A program made the position numbers and the translations under genes. Positions 27,506-36,505 of a stretch of 64,000 bases of DNA are shown here, one piece after another. Under the pieces are notes generated by a model. It was not told the DNA's origin. It did no database searches and saw only the letters and a program-made list of their open reading frames with translations. Position 1 is the stretch's first letter. The number at the start of each line of letters is the position of its first letter. This stretch comes from an uncultured Selenomonadales bacterium. GTDB lineage: Bacteria > Bacillota > Negativicutes > Acidaminococcales > Acidaminococcaceae. Where the stretch lies: contig OMYP01000006.1 in the NCBI GenBank assembly GCA_900315345.1, positions 18,980 through 82,979 of the forward strand. Reading direction: 5' to 3'.

Positions 27506-28719
27506 GCAAGGATACGGTAACGGAAAAATTATATACCCTGTCCACCGGGGATGAAGTGTATCGTTACGATAAGAGTATAGCGATCTTTTTTAAGGGGAAA
27601 CGGAAAGTCCTCAGCACTTCTGTCTTCAACGGCGGATACCATGAGAATTATACGGCGGTGTTCAACCACGACGCCAAGCAGGGTTCCGGCATGCCCTGCG
27701 AGATGCTGGCTCCCACGTATACGGAACATATGCAGATTTTGTCCCGGCGGCTGGGCCTTGACCCGGATACGGTCACAGGCATGGGCACGGCAGCGGATAT
27801 GGAAAATGCGGCCATAGAAACGTTGTCTTGTGAGAACCTGACGGTAACGGCCATCGTTACCGGCGGCATTGAAACCAACGGGGGACGTGTGGGAGACCCG
27901 GCAACCTTTTTTAAACCTCTGGAGAAACCGGACCGGGCCGGTACCATCAATATCATGCTGGTGTTGGATACGGATATGCCGCCGGGAACCCTGGCCCGGG
28001 CCCTGGTGACCTGCACCGAAGCCAAGACTGCGGCCATACAGGAATTGTTAGAAGGCAGCAAGTACTCCAATGGCATCGCTACCGGGTCCGGCACGGATAC
28101 CACTATTGTTGTGGCTAACAGCGAGTCCCCTCTGTATCTGGAGGGAGCGGGAAAGCATTCCAAGTTAGGGGAACTGATCGGGCGCACGGTGAAACAGGCT
28201 GTGAAAGAAGCGCTGCGAAAGCAGTCCGGACTGTGCCCGACACTGCAGCATAACGCGTTAAAGCGGCTGCAGCGGTTCGGCGTAACAAAGGCAACTCTTT
28301 GGGAAAAATATCTGGCATCAAAGAAATTGCAGTATGCTGTACAACAGGGAAACCCTGCCGGGCAGGATACGGTTCCCGATACAGAAACAAAAAAACAGAC
28401 TGTGACTGTTTCAGGCGATGGTCCCATCAGGGAAAAAATACTGCTGAAACCGGTATTTCTGGCGAAAGCGGAGGCCCTGGCCAAAGAAGACGCCATGCTC
28501 ACATACACATCCCTCTATGTCCACCTGCTGGACCAGTTCCTGTGGGGATTGCTGAAGGAAGAGGAAACAAAAAAAGGCGCAGAGTCCATGCTTCGTTTGC
28601 TGGCGGAAGGATATCATTGCGAACCGGTAGAAATAAAAGAAAAAATATCACCGGATGCACTGACTGCTGCGTGGCAGAAACTGTTTCTAAAAATTCTTGA
28701 TTTGAGGGGAAGAGAATGA
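27502..28719 (+). CDS. CbiZ-type amidohydrolase (adenosylcobinamide amidohydrolase family)
   Basis: A 405-residue protein whose first two-thirds match the CbiZ family, with AIVTGGIETNGGRVGDP near residue 117 and GTDTTIVVANSES near 205. CbiZ cuts the aminopropanol amide from adenosylcobinamide in corrinoid salvage. The last 130 residues have a variable linker (about 285-320, rich in Lys/Thr/Gln) and a helical tail I do not recognise. No other corrinoid salvage genes are present, so the actual substrate may be another tetrapyrrole amide. It overlaps the CobN-like gene and the next gene by four bases each. Confidence 0.8.
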   Translation: MSKDTVTEKLYTLSTGDEVYRYDKSIAIFFKGKRKVLSTSVFNGGYHENYTAVFNHDAKQGSGMPCEMLAPTYTEHMQILSRRLGLDPDTVTGMGTAADMENAAIETLSCENLTVTAIVTGGIETNGGRVGDPATFFKPLEKPDRAGTINIMLVLDTDMPPGTLARALVTCTEAKTAAIQELLEGSKYSNGIATGSGTDTTIVVANSESPLYLEGAGKHSKLGELIGRTVKQAVKEALRKQSGLCPTLQHNALKRLQRFGVTKATLWEKYLASKKLQYAVQQGNPAGQDTVPDTETKKQTVTVSGDGPIREKILLKPVFLAKAEALAKEDAMLTYTSLYVHLLDQFLWGLLKEEETKKGAESMLRLLAEGYHCEPVEIKEKISPDALTAAWQKLFLKILDLRGRE

Positions 28720-29669
28720 GCAAACACCTTTTTAACTTTTGCGTTTGTCATGATTATGTGGAACAGCTGGAACAGACAGAAAAAAGTCTGCCGGAATATG
28801 TAAATTCCCTTGGTCTGGACGGGATAGAACACCTTGTTTACACAAAGGAACCGCCCAGCCCAACCTATAAAGAATCATCTGTAGGAGCCCACCTGGCGTA
28901 CTGGCCTTACTGGCTGGGCTTCTGGAAAAATAATAAGGCGCGGCTGAAACGGGAATTCAAATCGGCCAAAGCCAGAAACGACTGCTATTTGGGAGCCATG
29001 AACAAAGATGAGTGGCTTTCTGTGATCCAGCAGAATCTCATTGCGGCGGAAGCGGTGAAACCGGAATACATGGTGTGGCATGTTTCGGAAGCGGATGTGC
29101 AGGAAACTTACACCTTTGACTTCCAGTATTCTGACAGGGACGTACTGGAGGCAGCGGCAGATGTGTTCAATGCCGTGTCCATGGTAATCCCTTCCCACGT
29201 TACGGTGCTGTTTGAAAACCTGTGGTGGCCCGGTCTTCGACTGACAGAACCGGATATGGTGAAATTCTTTTTTGAACGTATCCAACGTAAAAATGTGGGC
29301 ATCATGCTTGACACCGGACATCTAATGAATACAAATCCGGAACTGCGGGATGAAGAAGAGGCGGCTGATTACGTCTGCCGTACTGTAGACAATCTGGGAG
29401 AATTGGCAGAGCTGATCCGGGGTGTACATTTAAGCTGTTCCCTGTCAGGCGGGTATCAGAAAAGCTTCGTGCGCGAATACCCGAAGAACGTAACCTTTGG
29501 GGAAATGTATAAGCATATTGTGCAAATCGACCAGCATCAGCCCTTCCGTACCAAAGCGGCGCGCCGTATTCTGGAATTTGTGCAGCCTCATTACATAACC
29601 CATGAAATGATTTACAGTACCCTGACAGAATTGGAAGAAAAACTGGAAATACAGCTTTCCAACTGTTAA
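28716..29669 (+). CDS. Xylose isomerase-like TIM-barrel protein
   Basis: A 317-residue protein with the pattern of the AP endonuclease family 2/xylose isomerase-like TIM barrel. Possible metal ligands lie at FENLWW (Glu), MLDTGHLM (Asp and His), RGVHLS (His) and ITHEMIYS (Glu). It begins SKHLFNFCVCHDYVEQ. The reaction is unknown; family members isomerise sugars, cut DNA at abasic sites or act on small metabolites. Its four-base overlap with the CbiZ-like gene says the two work together. It may act on a product released from the tetrapyrrole; that is a guess. Confidence 0.72.
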   Translation: MSKHLFNFCVCHDYVEQLEQTEKSLPEYVNSLGLDGIEHLVYTKEPPSPTYKESSVGAHLAYWPYWLGFWKNNKARLKREFKSAKARNDCYLGAMNKDEWLSVIQQNLIAAEAVKPEYMVWHVSEADVQETYTFDFQYSDRDVLEAAADVFNAVSMVIPSHVTVLFENLWWPGLRLTEPDMVKFFFERIQRKNVGIMLDTGHLMNTNPELRDEEEAADYVCRTVDNLGELAELIRGVHLSCSLSGGYQKSFVREYPKNVTFGEMYKHIVQIDQHQPFRTKAARRILEFVQPHYITHEMIYSTLTELEEKLEIQLSNC

Positions 29670-29775
29670 ACGAGGACATCAAAATATGTTGCCCGTAAAA
29701 TCGTATGAAACTATGTTGGCAAATGGTTTGGAAAGTCAATGAATAAAAGGAACATGAAACCCAAGGAGGAAATCC

Positions 29776-30801
29776 ATGAAACGCAGAGGCGTATATCCGT
29801 TTACAGCTATTGTGGGACAGGAGGACATGAAGCTGTCCCTGATTTTAAATGTAATCAACCCGGCTCTGGGGGGCGTTTTGATCAAGGGTGAAAAAGGCAC
29901 GGCCAAGTCAACGGCGGTGCGGGCTCTGGCAGAGCTGTTACCTGCCATGGAGGCGGTGAAAGGCTGCCGGTTCCACTGCGATCCGGCACAGGAAAGCTTT
30001 CTGTGCGATGACTGTACTGATAAATTTCGCAAAGGGGAATTGCAGGACACGGAAACATTGAAGATGCGTGTAGTAGAGCTTCCTGTCAGCGCAACGGAAG
30101 ACCGGGTAGTTGGGACGCTGGATGTGGAATACGCCATTAAAAACGGGGAAAAGAAGTTTGAACCGGGACTGCTGGCTCTGGCAAACCGTAACATTTTATA
30201 CGTGGATGAGATCAACCTGCTGGACGATCATGTGGTGGACGTACTGTTGGATGCAGCAGCCATGGGTGTCAATACAGTGGAGCGGGAAGGGGTATCATAT
30301 TCTCATCCGGCCCGGTTTGTGCTGGTGGGTACTATGAATCCGGAAGAGGGCGACATCCGGCCCCAGTTGCTGGACCGGTTTGCTTTATCGGTAACAGTTA
30401 CCGGGGAACATGACCGGGAAAACCGGAAAGAAGTTATCAAACGCCGCCTGGCCTATGAAGCGGACCCCGAAGGATTTATTGATTCCTATGGTAAAGAGCA
30501 GGAAGAACTGGCAGGGAAAATTGTAGCCGCCGGCAAGTTGCTGCCGGAAGTCACCGTAGCGGATTCCATGCTGGATAAAGTAGCGGATCTGGCCATCGAC
30601 CTGGGGGTGGACGGCCATCGCTCAGACATTACCCTGATCAAGACGGCTATGACCATGGCTGCCTTCCGGGGCAGCAGCACCGTGGAAACGGAAGATTTGA
30701 AAATTGCGGCCCGGCTGGCCCTGCCTCACCGTATGCGCCGCCGCCCCTTTGAAGATGGAACATTGGATATGGATAAAGTACTTTCGGTTCTGGAAGGATA
30801 A
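29776..30801 (+). CDS. Mg-chelatase ChlI/BchI-like AAA+ ATPase
   Basis: A 341-residue AAA+ protein with Walker A GEKGTAKS (residues 38-45), Walker [12 protein letters not shown] and the arginine-containing [10 protein letters not shown] four-cysteine set at 64, 68, 77 and 80 (CRFHC and CDDC) matches the insertion found in BchI-type subunits. It would form the ATP-driven ring that works with the CobN/BchH-like subunit. It starts 106 bases after the TIM-barrel gene, preceded by AAGGAGG, and is two bases from the ChlD-like gene. Confidence 0.92.
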   Translation: MKRRGVYPFTAIVGQEDMKLSLILNVINPALGGVLIKGEKGTAKSTAVRALAELLPAMEAVKGCRFHCDPAQESFLCDDCTDKFRKGELQDTETLKMRVVELPVSATEDRVVGTLDVEYAIKNGEKKFEPGLLALANRNILYVDEINLLDDHVVDVLLDAAAMGVNTVEREGVSYSHPARFVLVGTMNPEEGDIRPQLLDRFALSVTVTGEHDRENRKEVIKRRLAYEADPEGFIDSYGKEQEELAGKIVAAGKLLPEVTVADSMLDKVADLAIDLGVDGHRSDITLIKTAMTMAAFRGSSTVETEDLKIAARLALPHRMRRRPFEDGTLDMDKVLSVLEG

Positions 30802-30803
30802 TT

Positions 30804-32741
30804 ATGTCTGGTTATTTCAATTCATATCCCTTTGCAGCGGTAGTGGGACAGGAACAGGCAAAGCGTGCTATCCTCGTAGCCCTTGTGAATCCGAAGGCGG
30901 GGGGGCTTCTTATCAGCGGCGTAACAGGAACGGCTAAGTCGGTGCTGGTGCGGGGTGCCGCTACTCTGTCAGGAAACAGGAAACTGCTGAACCTGCCCCT
31001 GAACGTAACAGAAGACATGCTCTTCGGCAGCATCGATCTGGAGTATGCGGTAAGCAAGGGGGAACGCCGTTTCGAACCGGGCCTTCTGGGACGGGCAGAC
31101 GGAAACATTATATATATTGATGAAGTGAACCTGCTTCGCCCGGAGCTTCTGACGGCTGTGCTGGATATCAGTATGGCGGGGGAGAACCGGGTGGAACGGG
31201 ACGGTATTTCCTTTACCCATAAGGCAGAGTACGCTGTCATCGGCACCATGGATCCTCATGAAGGGGTGTTGCCTGGTCATTTGCTGGATCGGTTCGGCAT
31301 GTTTGTAGAAACAGAAAACCTGAAGGAAAAAGAACAGCGCAAAGAAATTATGCAGCGTCTGCTGGATTATGCAAAAGATCCGGCAGCGTTCCGAATAAAA
31401 TACGAAGAAGAAACAGAGCAATTGATGGCGCAGGTTGCCAGGGCCCGGGAACTGCTGTCTCATGTGGAGATAAGCGAAGCCATGATGGAACTGGCTGTGC
31501 AGTACTGCACCCAGGCCTTCTGTGCCGGACACAGGGCGGACCTGTACCTGCTGGAAACAGCCCGAGCCATTGCTGCACTGGCGGAAAGGAACTATATCCT
31601 CCCTAAAGATATGGAAGAAGCGGCTCTGTACGTGCTGCCCCACCGAATGCGGAAACCGCCGGAACCTCAGCAGGAAGAAGAACAACCTCCGGCAGAACCG
31701 GAGGAGCAGGAGGAAAATGATCCGCCGGAAGATGACAACAACAATGAGGTGGATGAGAATCAGGACGACCTGATACCGCCCCCTCCACAGCCGGAAACCA
31801 ATGACGGTGAAAATGAACCGGAAGAAAACAGGGATGAGGAAGAAGATAATAAACCGTCTGAACAGGATCCGCATCACAATGCTCCCCGGGAAGACAAGGT
31901 GGACGGCATTGATATGCATTTCCCCATGCCCAAAATGGTATTGGATATGGGACGTGACCAGGTCAACCGGAAGGGCAGCGGCAAGCGCAGCCTTACTAAA
32001 ACCGATCTGAAACAGGGACGTTATGTACGGGCGGAGCTGCCTAAAAACAAAGTGGACGATCTGGCCTTTGACGCCACCATTCGGGCTGCAGCGCCTTACC
32101 AGCGTCACCGTCCGAAAAACGCCTGCGCCATCAACATACAGCAAAGCGACCTGCGGCAACGGGTCCGGGAAAAACGGATCGGGACTACATTCCTGTTCGT
32201 GGTGGACGCCAGTGGGTCCATGGGGGCTCAGGAACGGATGCGGGCCGTTAAGGGCGCCATATTCGCCATGCTGCAGGAAGCGTACCAGAAGCGGGACAAA
32301 GTTGGGATGATCGCCTTTCGTCGCAAAGTGGCGGAAGAACTGCTGCCCATTACCCGAAGCGTAGATTTGGCACAGAAGCGACTGGCGGAGTTGCCAACCG
32401 GCGGCAAAACGCCACTGGCGGAAGGACTAGCCCAGGCTTTTATTACACTGGATATGCTTAAGCGAAAGGAACCGGACGCGGAACCGGTGCTGGTGCTGGT
32501 AACGGACGGTCGGGCTAATTCCGTAGTGCAGGAAGGGGAAGACCCAGTGGAAAGCGCCATAAAATTAGCGAAGCAGATCCGCAAAGCAAAAATCACATCT
32601 GTCGTCATTGATACGGAAACAGATTTCATCAAGCTGGGAGTCGCCCGTCAAGTAGCTGCGGAAATGGGCGCCAACTACTATAAACTGAAACAACTGAGCC
32701 AGGGGGATATTCTGCACATTGTGAGGAACATCGGAGTGTGA
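30804..32741 (+). CDS. Mg-chelatase ChlD/BchD-like subunit (AAA+ plus VWA)
   Basis: A 645-residue protein in three parts: an AAA+ domain (about 1-270) that still has a complete Walker A GVTGTAKS (39-46) and IIYIDEVNLL; a Pro/Glu/Asp-rich acidic linker (about 285-370); and a VWA domain (about 450-645) with the MIDAS motif DASGSMG, then TGGKTPLAEG and LVTDGRANS. The VWA domain links the ATPase ring to the CobN/BchH-like subunit. A full Walker A suggests it may still bind ATP, unlike degenerate ChlD proteins. The H-I-D set in this operon is therefore complete. Confidence 0.92.
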   Translation: MSGYFNSYPFAAVVGQEQAKRAILVALVNPKAGGLLISGVTGTAKSVLVRGAATLSGNRKLLNLPLNVTEDMLFGSIDLEYAVSKGERRFEPGLLGRADGNIIYIDEVNLLRPELLTAVLDISMAGENRVERDGISFTHKAEYAVIGTMDPHEGVLPGHLLDRFGMFVETENLKEKEQRKEIMQRLLDYAKDPAAFRIKYEEETEQLMAQVARARELLSHVEISEAMMELAVQYCTQAFCAGHRADLYLLETARAIAALAERNYILPKDMEEAALYVLPHRMRKPPEPQQEEEQPPAEPEEQEENDPPEDDNNNEVDENQDDLIPPPPQPETNDGENEPEENRDEEEDNKPSEQDPHHNAPREDKVDGIDMHFPMPKMVLDMGRDQVNRKGSGKRSLTKTDLKQGRYVRAELPKNKVDDLAFDATIRAAAPYQRHRPKNACAINIQQSDLRQRVREKRIGTTFLFVVDASGSMGAQERMRAVKGAIFAMLQEAYQKRDKVGMIAFRRKVAEELLPITRSVDLAQKRLAELPTGGKTPLAEGLAQAFITLDMLKRKEPDAEPVLVLVTDGRANSVVQEGEDPVESAIKLAKQIRKAKITSVVIDTETDFIKLGVARQVAAEMGANYYKLKQLSQGDILHIVRNIGV

Positions 32742-32821
32742 AGCTGAGTTAAAGATTTCAAGATTCCAATTTTTTATTTATTGAAATTATTATTTTTCAA
32801 GACAATATCTTAATAAAATAT

Positions 32822-32875
32822 AGAAGTGCGGGTTTGCAATGCGATTTAATGCAAATCACACTTCTTTATTTTTTG
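32822..32875 (+). terminator. Terminator after the chelatase operon
   Basis: AGAAGTG (32822-32828) and GGTTTGCA (32831-32838) pair with TGCAAATC (32850-32857) and CACTTCT (32859-32865), followed by a T-rich run. The gap 32742-33168 holds this terminator, MerR-type site 3 and the conserved receptor leader. Confidence 0.85.
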
Positions 32876-32936
32876 TAAAAAATGTTACAGAATAAATCCT
32901 ACTTTAAATTAAATTTATATAAAATAAAAACAAAAG

Positions 32937-32966
32937 TTGACAACAATACTGCTATATAGTTATTAT
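32937..32966 (+). promoter_or_regulatory. MerR-type promoter with dyad (site 3), upstream of TonB receptor 1
   Basis: TTGACA (32937-32942) and TATTAT (32961-32966) with an 18-base spacer. GCTATATAGT lies at 32951-32960, again 14 bases after the -35 start. It leaves a 5' leader of about 195 bases to the receptor start. Confidence 0.7.
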
Positions 32967-33104
32967 GTAAAAAGTAATTATAAATAAAACATATTATTAT
33001 TAAAATGCAGTTTTTATAAAATTTTCCGCCCGTATCCTCTAAATAGCGTTTTTGATTATTTTATGGAGGGTAAGGTTGATTTTGCAGATTGCAAATAGAT
33101 GACC

Positions 33105-33169
33105 GCAGGACCATGAAAGACTGGCTGCGTAAACTGTTTTCAATAAAACAAAAAAAGGGGTGTTATTAA
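33105..33169 (+). promoter_or_regulatory. Conserved receptor leader with short ORF MKDWL (copy 1)
   Basis: The 23-base block 33105-33127 (GCAGGACCATGAAAGACTGG plus CTG) is identical at all three receptor genes. Its ATG at 33113 opens an 18-codon frame (MKDWLRKLFSIKQKKGCY) whose TAA at 33167-33169 overlaps the receptor ATG as TAATG, which is ideal for translational coupling. Confidence 0.7.
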
Positions 33170-35118
33170 TGGAAAAGAAATTGACCAAAGGTATGCTGAT
33201 GACAGCGCTGATTTGCGGGACAATCAGTATGGTGCCCTTCGGGGCGGTTGCCCATGCGGAAGACGCGGCTGCCGATGATGCGGCGCTGCAGGGATTTAAT
33301 CTGGATCAGATTGTGGTAACGGCGACACGTACAGAAAAGTCGATTTTGGAAACACCAGCAAACGCATCCGTTATTACAGCAAAAGACATTCAAGATAAAG
33401 GTTATCTAAGTGTGTTTGAAGCGGTTCGAGATGCTACACAGGCCAATGCTCATACCTATCAGGAAGATGGTGGCGATTATGGTGGAATGATGTCCAGAAT
33501 TCGCATACGCGGTATAGATAGTGGCACTTTGGTTTTGATTAATGGGATACCTGCTACTCACGGGAATTATTCAACTGTTTCAACAATACCTATGTCTCAG
33601 ATTGAAAAAATTGAAGTAGTAAAAGGCTCAAATTCAGTATTATACGGCGCTCAGGCAATGGGCGGCGTAATTAATGTCATTACAAAAAAGCCAGGTGAAG
33701 GCGACAAGAAAGTTCATGGCGATGTTTCAGGAAGCATTGGTAGTCGTTATAAAGATTTTGGCCTAAATGTTCGCACTGATATTGTTAATGTTGGTTATAA
33801 AAAATCTTGGACATCAGATTTTTATAATGCAGCGCCAGGACCAAATGGGAATATGCCAGGAGTTAATCTTTTAGGGCGCCAAAAAGAGGAAATTTATGCT
33901 GATGCCAAATTAGCCAAGGATTTAACTTTGAGCTATGGTCGAACTCATAGTAAAGGCACTTATCAGACTAATTATGGTTTTGGTTGGAGTGACGACTATA
34001 ATGATTACAAGTTTAACACCTATAGCTTATTATATGATTCCAAGGAAACAGGCTGGCGTGTAGCGGCAGGTTATAATACCCGGAGTGTAAAAGCACGTGA
34101 TTATGATTTGAAATATTCTGGTTATAATGCGAATTTAGATGTACAGAAGAGGTTTAAACTTAATCAAGGAAAAGATTCCTTGTTGGTAGGATTTGATGTA
34201 AAAAGGGATTCAATGAAAACAAAAACCTCGCCCACAGGAATGTATTATCCTTGGCTTGGTGGAACTGAACGTAAAAATGGGTATACTACATATTCTCTAT
34301 TTCAGTCCTACGATCATAAATTTACAGATAAATTCAGTATGATTTTAGGCTTGCGGGAATTTTGGGTAAATAAAAGTGAAAATCAGGGAAGAGATTTTCA
34401 ACTTTTACCGCAACTCCAAGGGTTGTATAAATTAAATGATACTTCTTCTGCGTATTTTAATATTGGTAAATCTTATATTATGCCTTCCGCCGACACGGGT
34501 TTCTATAATGGACCTATTCTTCCTAATACTGATTTAAAACCGCAATCTGGATGGACATATGAAGCAGGATATAAATTCGAAAATGAAAAGAGCAGTTTAA
34601 CGGCAGATGTATTCCATATGGATGTAAAAGACAGGTTTTACTGGGGCATGGATACTTTAAGCGGAAAGAGCATATTATTAAATGGCAAGAAATGGAAGAA
34701 TACAGGTGTTGAAGTAAATTATAAACAGAAAATCAATGACAACTTTGATTTTAATTTAGGCGTTACAGTCCAGAATCCTAAATTACAGGCTAATGATGGA
34801 ACATGGGGGCAGGATACGGCAAAATATATTTTGAATGTTGGAACAAATTACCATAAGAATAAATTTATGGCAGATTTACGTTTGTTCAGTTATCTGAAGA
34901 GAGAGCAGGCATTTTATGGAAGAGACGGAAGTTATACACGAGATCATAAATTAAAAGATTATCATGATATGACGTTATCCGTTACATACAAGCCTACAAG
35001 TATGGATACATTCCAGTTAACTGGATATAATTTGCTCAATAGAAAAGATTTCATAAACAGTTATGAATACTATACTGCACCGGCACGTTATGTATTCAGA
35101 TACGAACGTAAATTCTAA
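33169..35118 (+). CDS. TonB-dependent outer-membrane receptor 1
   Basis: A 649-residue receptor: signal peptide (KGMLMTALICGTISM region, cleaved near AHA), a TonB-box-like DQIVVTATRTEK, a plug domain (SRIRIRGIDSGTLVLINGIP; VLYGAQAMGGVINVITKKP) and a C-terminal beta barrel ending RYVFRYERKF with terminal Phe. The family imports siderophores, heme or corrinoids. The ligand is unknown; an adjacent binding lipoprotein (SBP 2) suggests a metal chelate. The signal-peptide region is GC-richer and shared with the other receptors, whereas the barrel is markedly AT-rich. ATG 33169 is preferred over GTG 33160. Confidence 0.93.
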   Translation: MEKKLTKGMLMTALICGTISMVPFGAVAHAEDAAADDAALQGFNLDQIVVTATRTEKSILETPANASVITAKDIQDKGYLSVFEAVRDATQANAHTYQEDGGDYGGMMSRIRIRGIDSGTLVLINGIPATHGNYSTVSTIPMSQIEKIEVVKGSNSVLYGAQAMGGVINVITKKPGEGDKKVHGDVSGSIGSRYKDFGLNVRTDIVNVGYKKSWTSDFYNAAPGPNGNMPGVNLLGRQKEEIYADAKLAKDLTLSYGRTHSKGTYQTNYGFGWSDDYNDYKFNTYSLLYDSKETGWRVAAGYNTRSVKARDYDLKYSGYNANLDVQKRFKLNQGKDSLLVGFDVKRDSMKTKTSPTGMYYPWLGGTERKNGYTTYSLFQSYDHKFTDKFSMILGLREFWVNKSENQGRDFQLLPQLQGLYKLNDTSSAYFNIGKSYIMPSADTGFYNGPILPNTDLKPQSGWTYEAGYKFENEKSSLTADVFHMDVKDRFYWGMDTLSGKSILLNGKKWKNTGVEVNYKQKINDNFDFNLGVTVQNPKLQANDGTWGQDTAKYILNVGTNYHKNKFMADLRLFSYLKREQAFYGRDGSYTRDHKLKDYHDMTLSVTYKPTSMDTFQLTGYNLLNRKDFINSYEYYTAPARYVFRYERKF

Positions 35119-35130
35119 CATTTCAATTTA

Positions 35131-35170
35131 AAAAGGCGATGACTATTATAGTGTCATCGCCTTTATAATA
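35131..35170 (+). terminator. Terminator after receptor 1
   Basis: AAAGGCGATGAC (35132-35143) pairs with GTCATCGCCTTT (35153-35164), a perfect 12-base stem, followed by a short T-rich tail. Confidence 0.85.
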
Positions 35171-35199
35171 TTTTAATGAAAATGTAAAAAGAAATTAGA

Positions 35200-36183
35200 A
35201 TGTATGAAATGAAATCGTTTCTTGTTTTGGCAATCATTCTCGCAGTTTTATCTTTTTCCGGCTGCAAAAATGAAAACTCAAATCCCACTTCTGCCAATGC
35301 TATCAAAACACAATCTTCCTACACCGTCACCGACGACACCGGCGTTACCCTTCAATTTGCAGAAAAACCAAAACGTATCGTTTCTTATTCCATCAGCACT
35401 GATGAAATTCTGATGGCCCTGGTGGAACCGGAACGAATTGCGGCTTTGTCGCGACTGGTAGACGACCCCGGTGTTTCAAGCATTGTAAAAGAAGCTAAAC
35501 AAATTCCTAACCGGGTGCAGGGTCAAAGTGTGGAAGGGGTGCTGAACTTTAAGCCGGATCTGGTGATCATCCCGGATTTTCATCCGCCGGAAATGCTCCA
35601 GTCTGCCCGGGAGCTTGGGTTGAAGGTATATATCTATAAAACCCCTTCCAATGTAGAAGGGGTGAAACGGTCTATTAGACAGCTGGCGGCCCTTACCGGT
35701 GAAAAAGAAAAAGGCGAAGAAGTCATTGCGAAAATGGACGCGAAAATAAATGAGGTGCAGCAGCGAATCGCTACCATACCGAAGGATAAGCGTAAGCGTG
35801 TGATTCAGTTGCGTTCGGAAGGCGCCTTTTATGCACCGGATAACAGCTTCGGGGACGTGTGCCGGTACGCCGGTGTAAGCGACGCCACGCTGGAACTGCA
35901 TTACCCCAGCGCCATGGAAATTACTCAGGAAAAAATCGTGGAACTAAACCCGGATATCATTTTTGTACCGGACTGGGATTATGACGGGAAACATGAAATT
36001 TTCGGCGAGCAGCAAAAAATTATGAATAATCCGTCCTATCAGGGGATGAAGGCTGTGCAGGAAGGAAAGGTTTACCGTATTTCCGGCGCGCTGGTGCTGA
36101 CGGTTTCTCAGTATATTGCAGATGCAATAGAAGAAGTAGCAGGAATGTCCTATCCGGAATTATTTGGAAAGAAACGGCTTTAA
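35200..36183 (+). CDS. Substrate-binding lipoprotein, FecB/BtuF-like (SBP 2)
   Basis: A 327-residue lipoprotein (lipobox LSFSGC, Cys22) with the periplasmic binding fold: RIVSYSISTDEILMAL, FKPDLVIIP, NPDIIFVPDWDY. It resembles SBP 1 and SBP 6 in the TDEIL region and in the W-D-Y/W segment near the C-terminal lobe. It follows receptor 1 behind a terminator. There is no permease or ATPase beside it. ATG at 35209 is an alternative start giving a shorter signal peptide. Confidence 0.87.
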   Translation: MYEMKSFLVLAIILAVLSFSGCKNENSNPTSANAIKTQSSYTVTDDTGVTLQFAEKPKRIVSYSISTDEILMALVEPERIAALSRLVDDPGVSSIVKEAKQIPNRVQGQSVEGVLNFKPDLVIIPDFHPPEMLQSARELGLKVYIYKTPSNVEGVKRSIRQLAALTGEKEKGEEVIAKMDAKINEVQQRIATIPKDKRKRVIQLRSEGAFYAPDNSFGDVCRYAGVSDATLELHYPSAMEITQEKIVELNPDIIFVPDWDYDGKHEIFGEQQKIMNNPSYQGMKAVQEGKVYRISGALVLTVSQYIADAIEEVAGMSYPELFGKKRL

Positions 36184-36210
36184 AAGATAAATCGTAACAT
36201 GCTTGGAAGC

Positions 36211-36244
36211 AAATGGGTCAGCATTTTTAAATAAACCCATTTTG
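36211..36244 (+). terminator. Probable terminator after SBP 2
   Basis: AAATGGGT (36211-36218) pairs with ACCCATTT (36235-36242). In the rest of 36184-36505 I see AT-rich leader sequence and one small dyad, GGGTTGT/ACAACCC, near 36393-36411, with no gene and no clear MerR dyad. Confidence 0.55.
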
Positions 36245-36505
36245 GGGGCACGACGTAATGGCAGCTTGTTCGAACAAAGAAGCTAAAATTCACGTATGAT
36301 ATGTTAAAATAGATACAGACAATATAGCCTATGTATTATTTTAACAACAAGCAGGCTCAGAATCCGCTCTGTGACTGGAGTTGTAAAAAAAGTTGGGTTG
36401 TAAAAACAACCCGGTTCGGTTTATGGATGTTTTTTGTGAAAAGCATTTTAAACTGTATTATGAAATCTTAATATTTTAATGGGAAATGTTCTGAAGGTTT
36501 TGATT

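Noticed and set aside
20181..33168. Cobalamin riboswitch upstream of the transport or chelatase genes
   Set aside because: I found no recognisable B12-box-like core in the leaders; the MerR-type promoters explain regulation better. A covariance-model search would be decisive.
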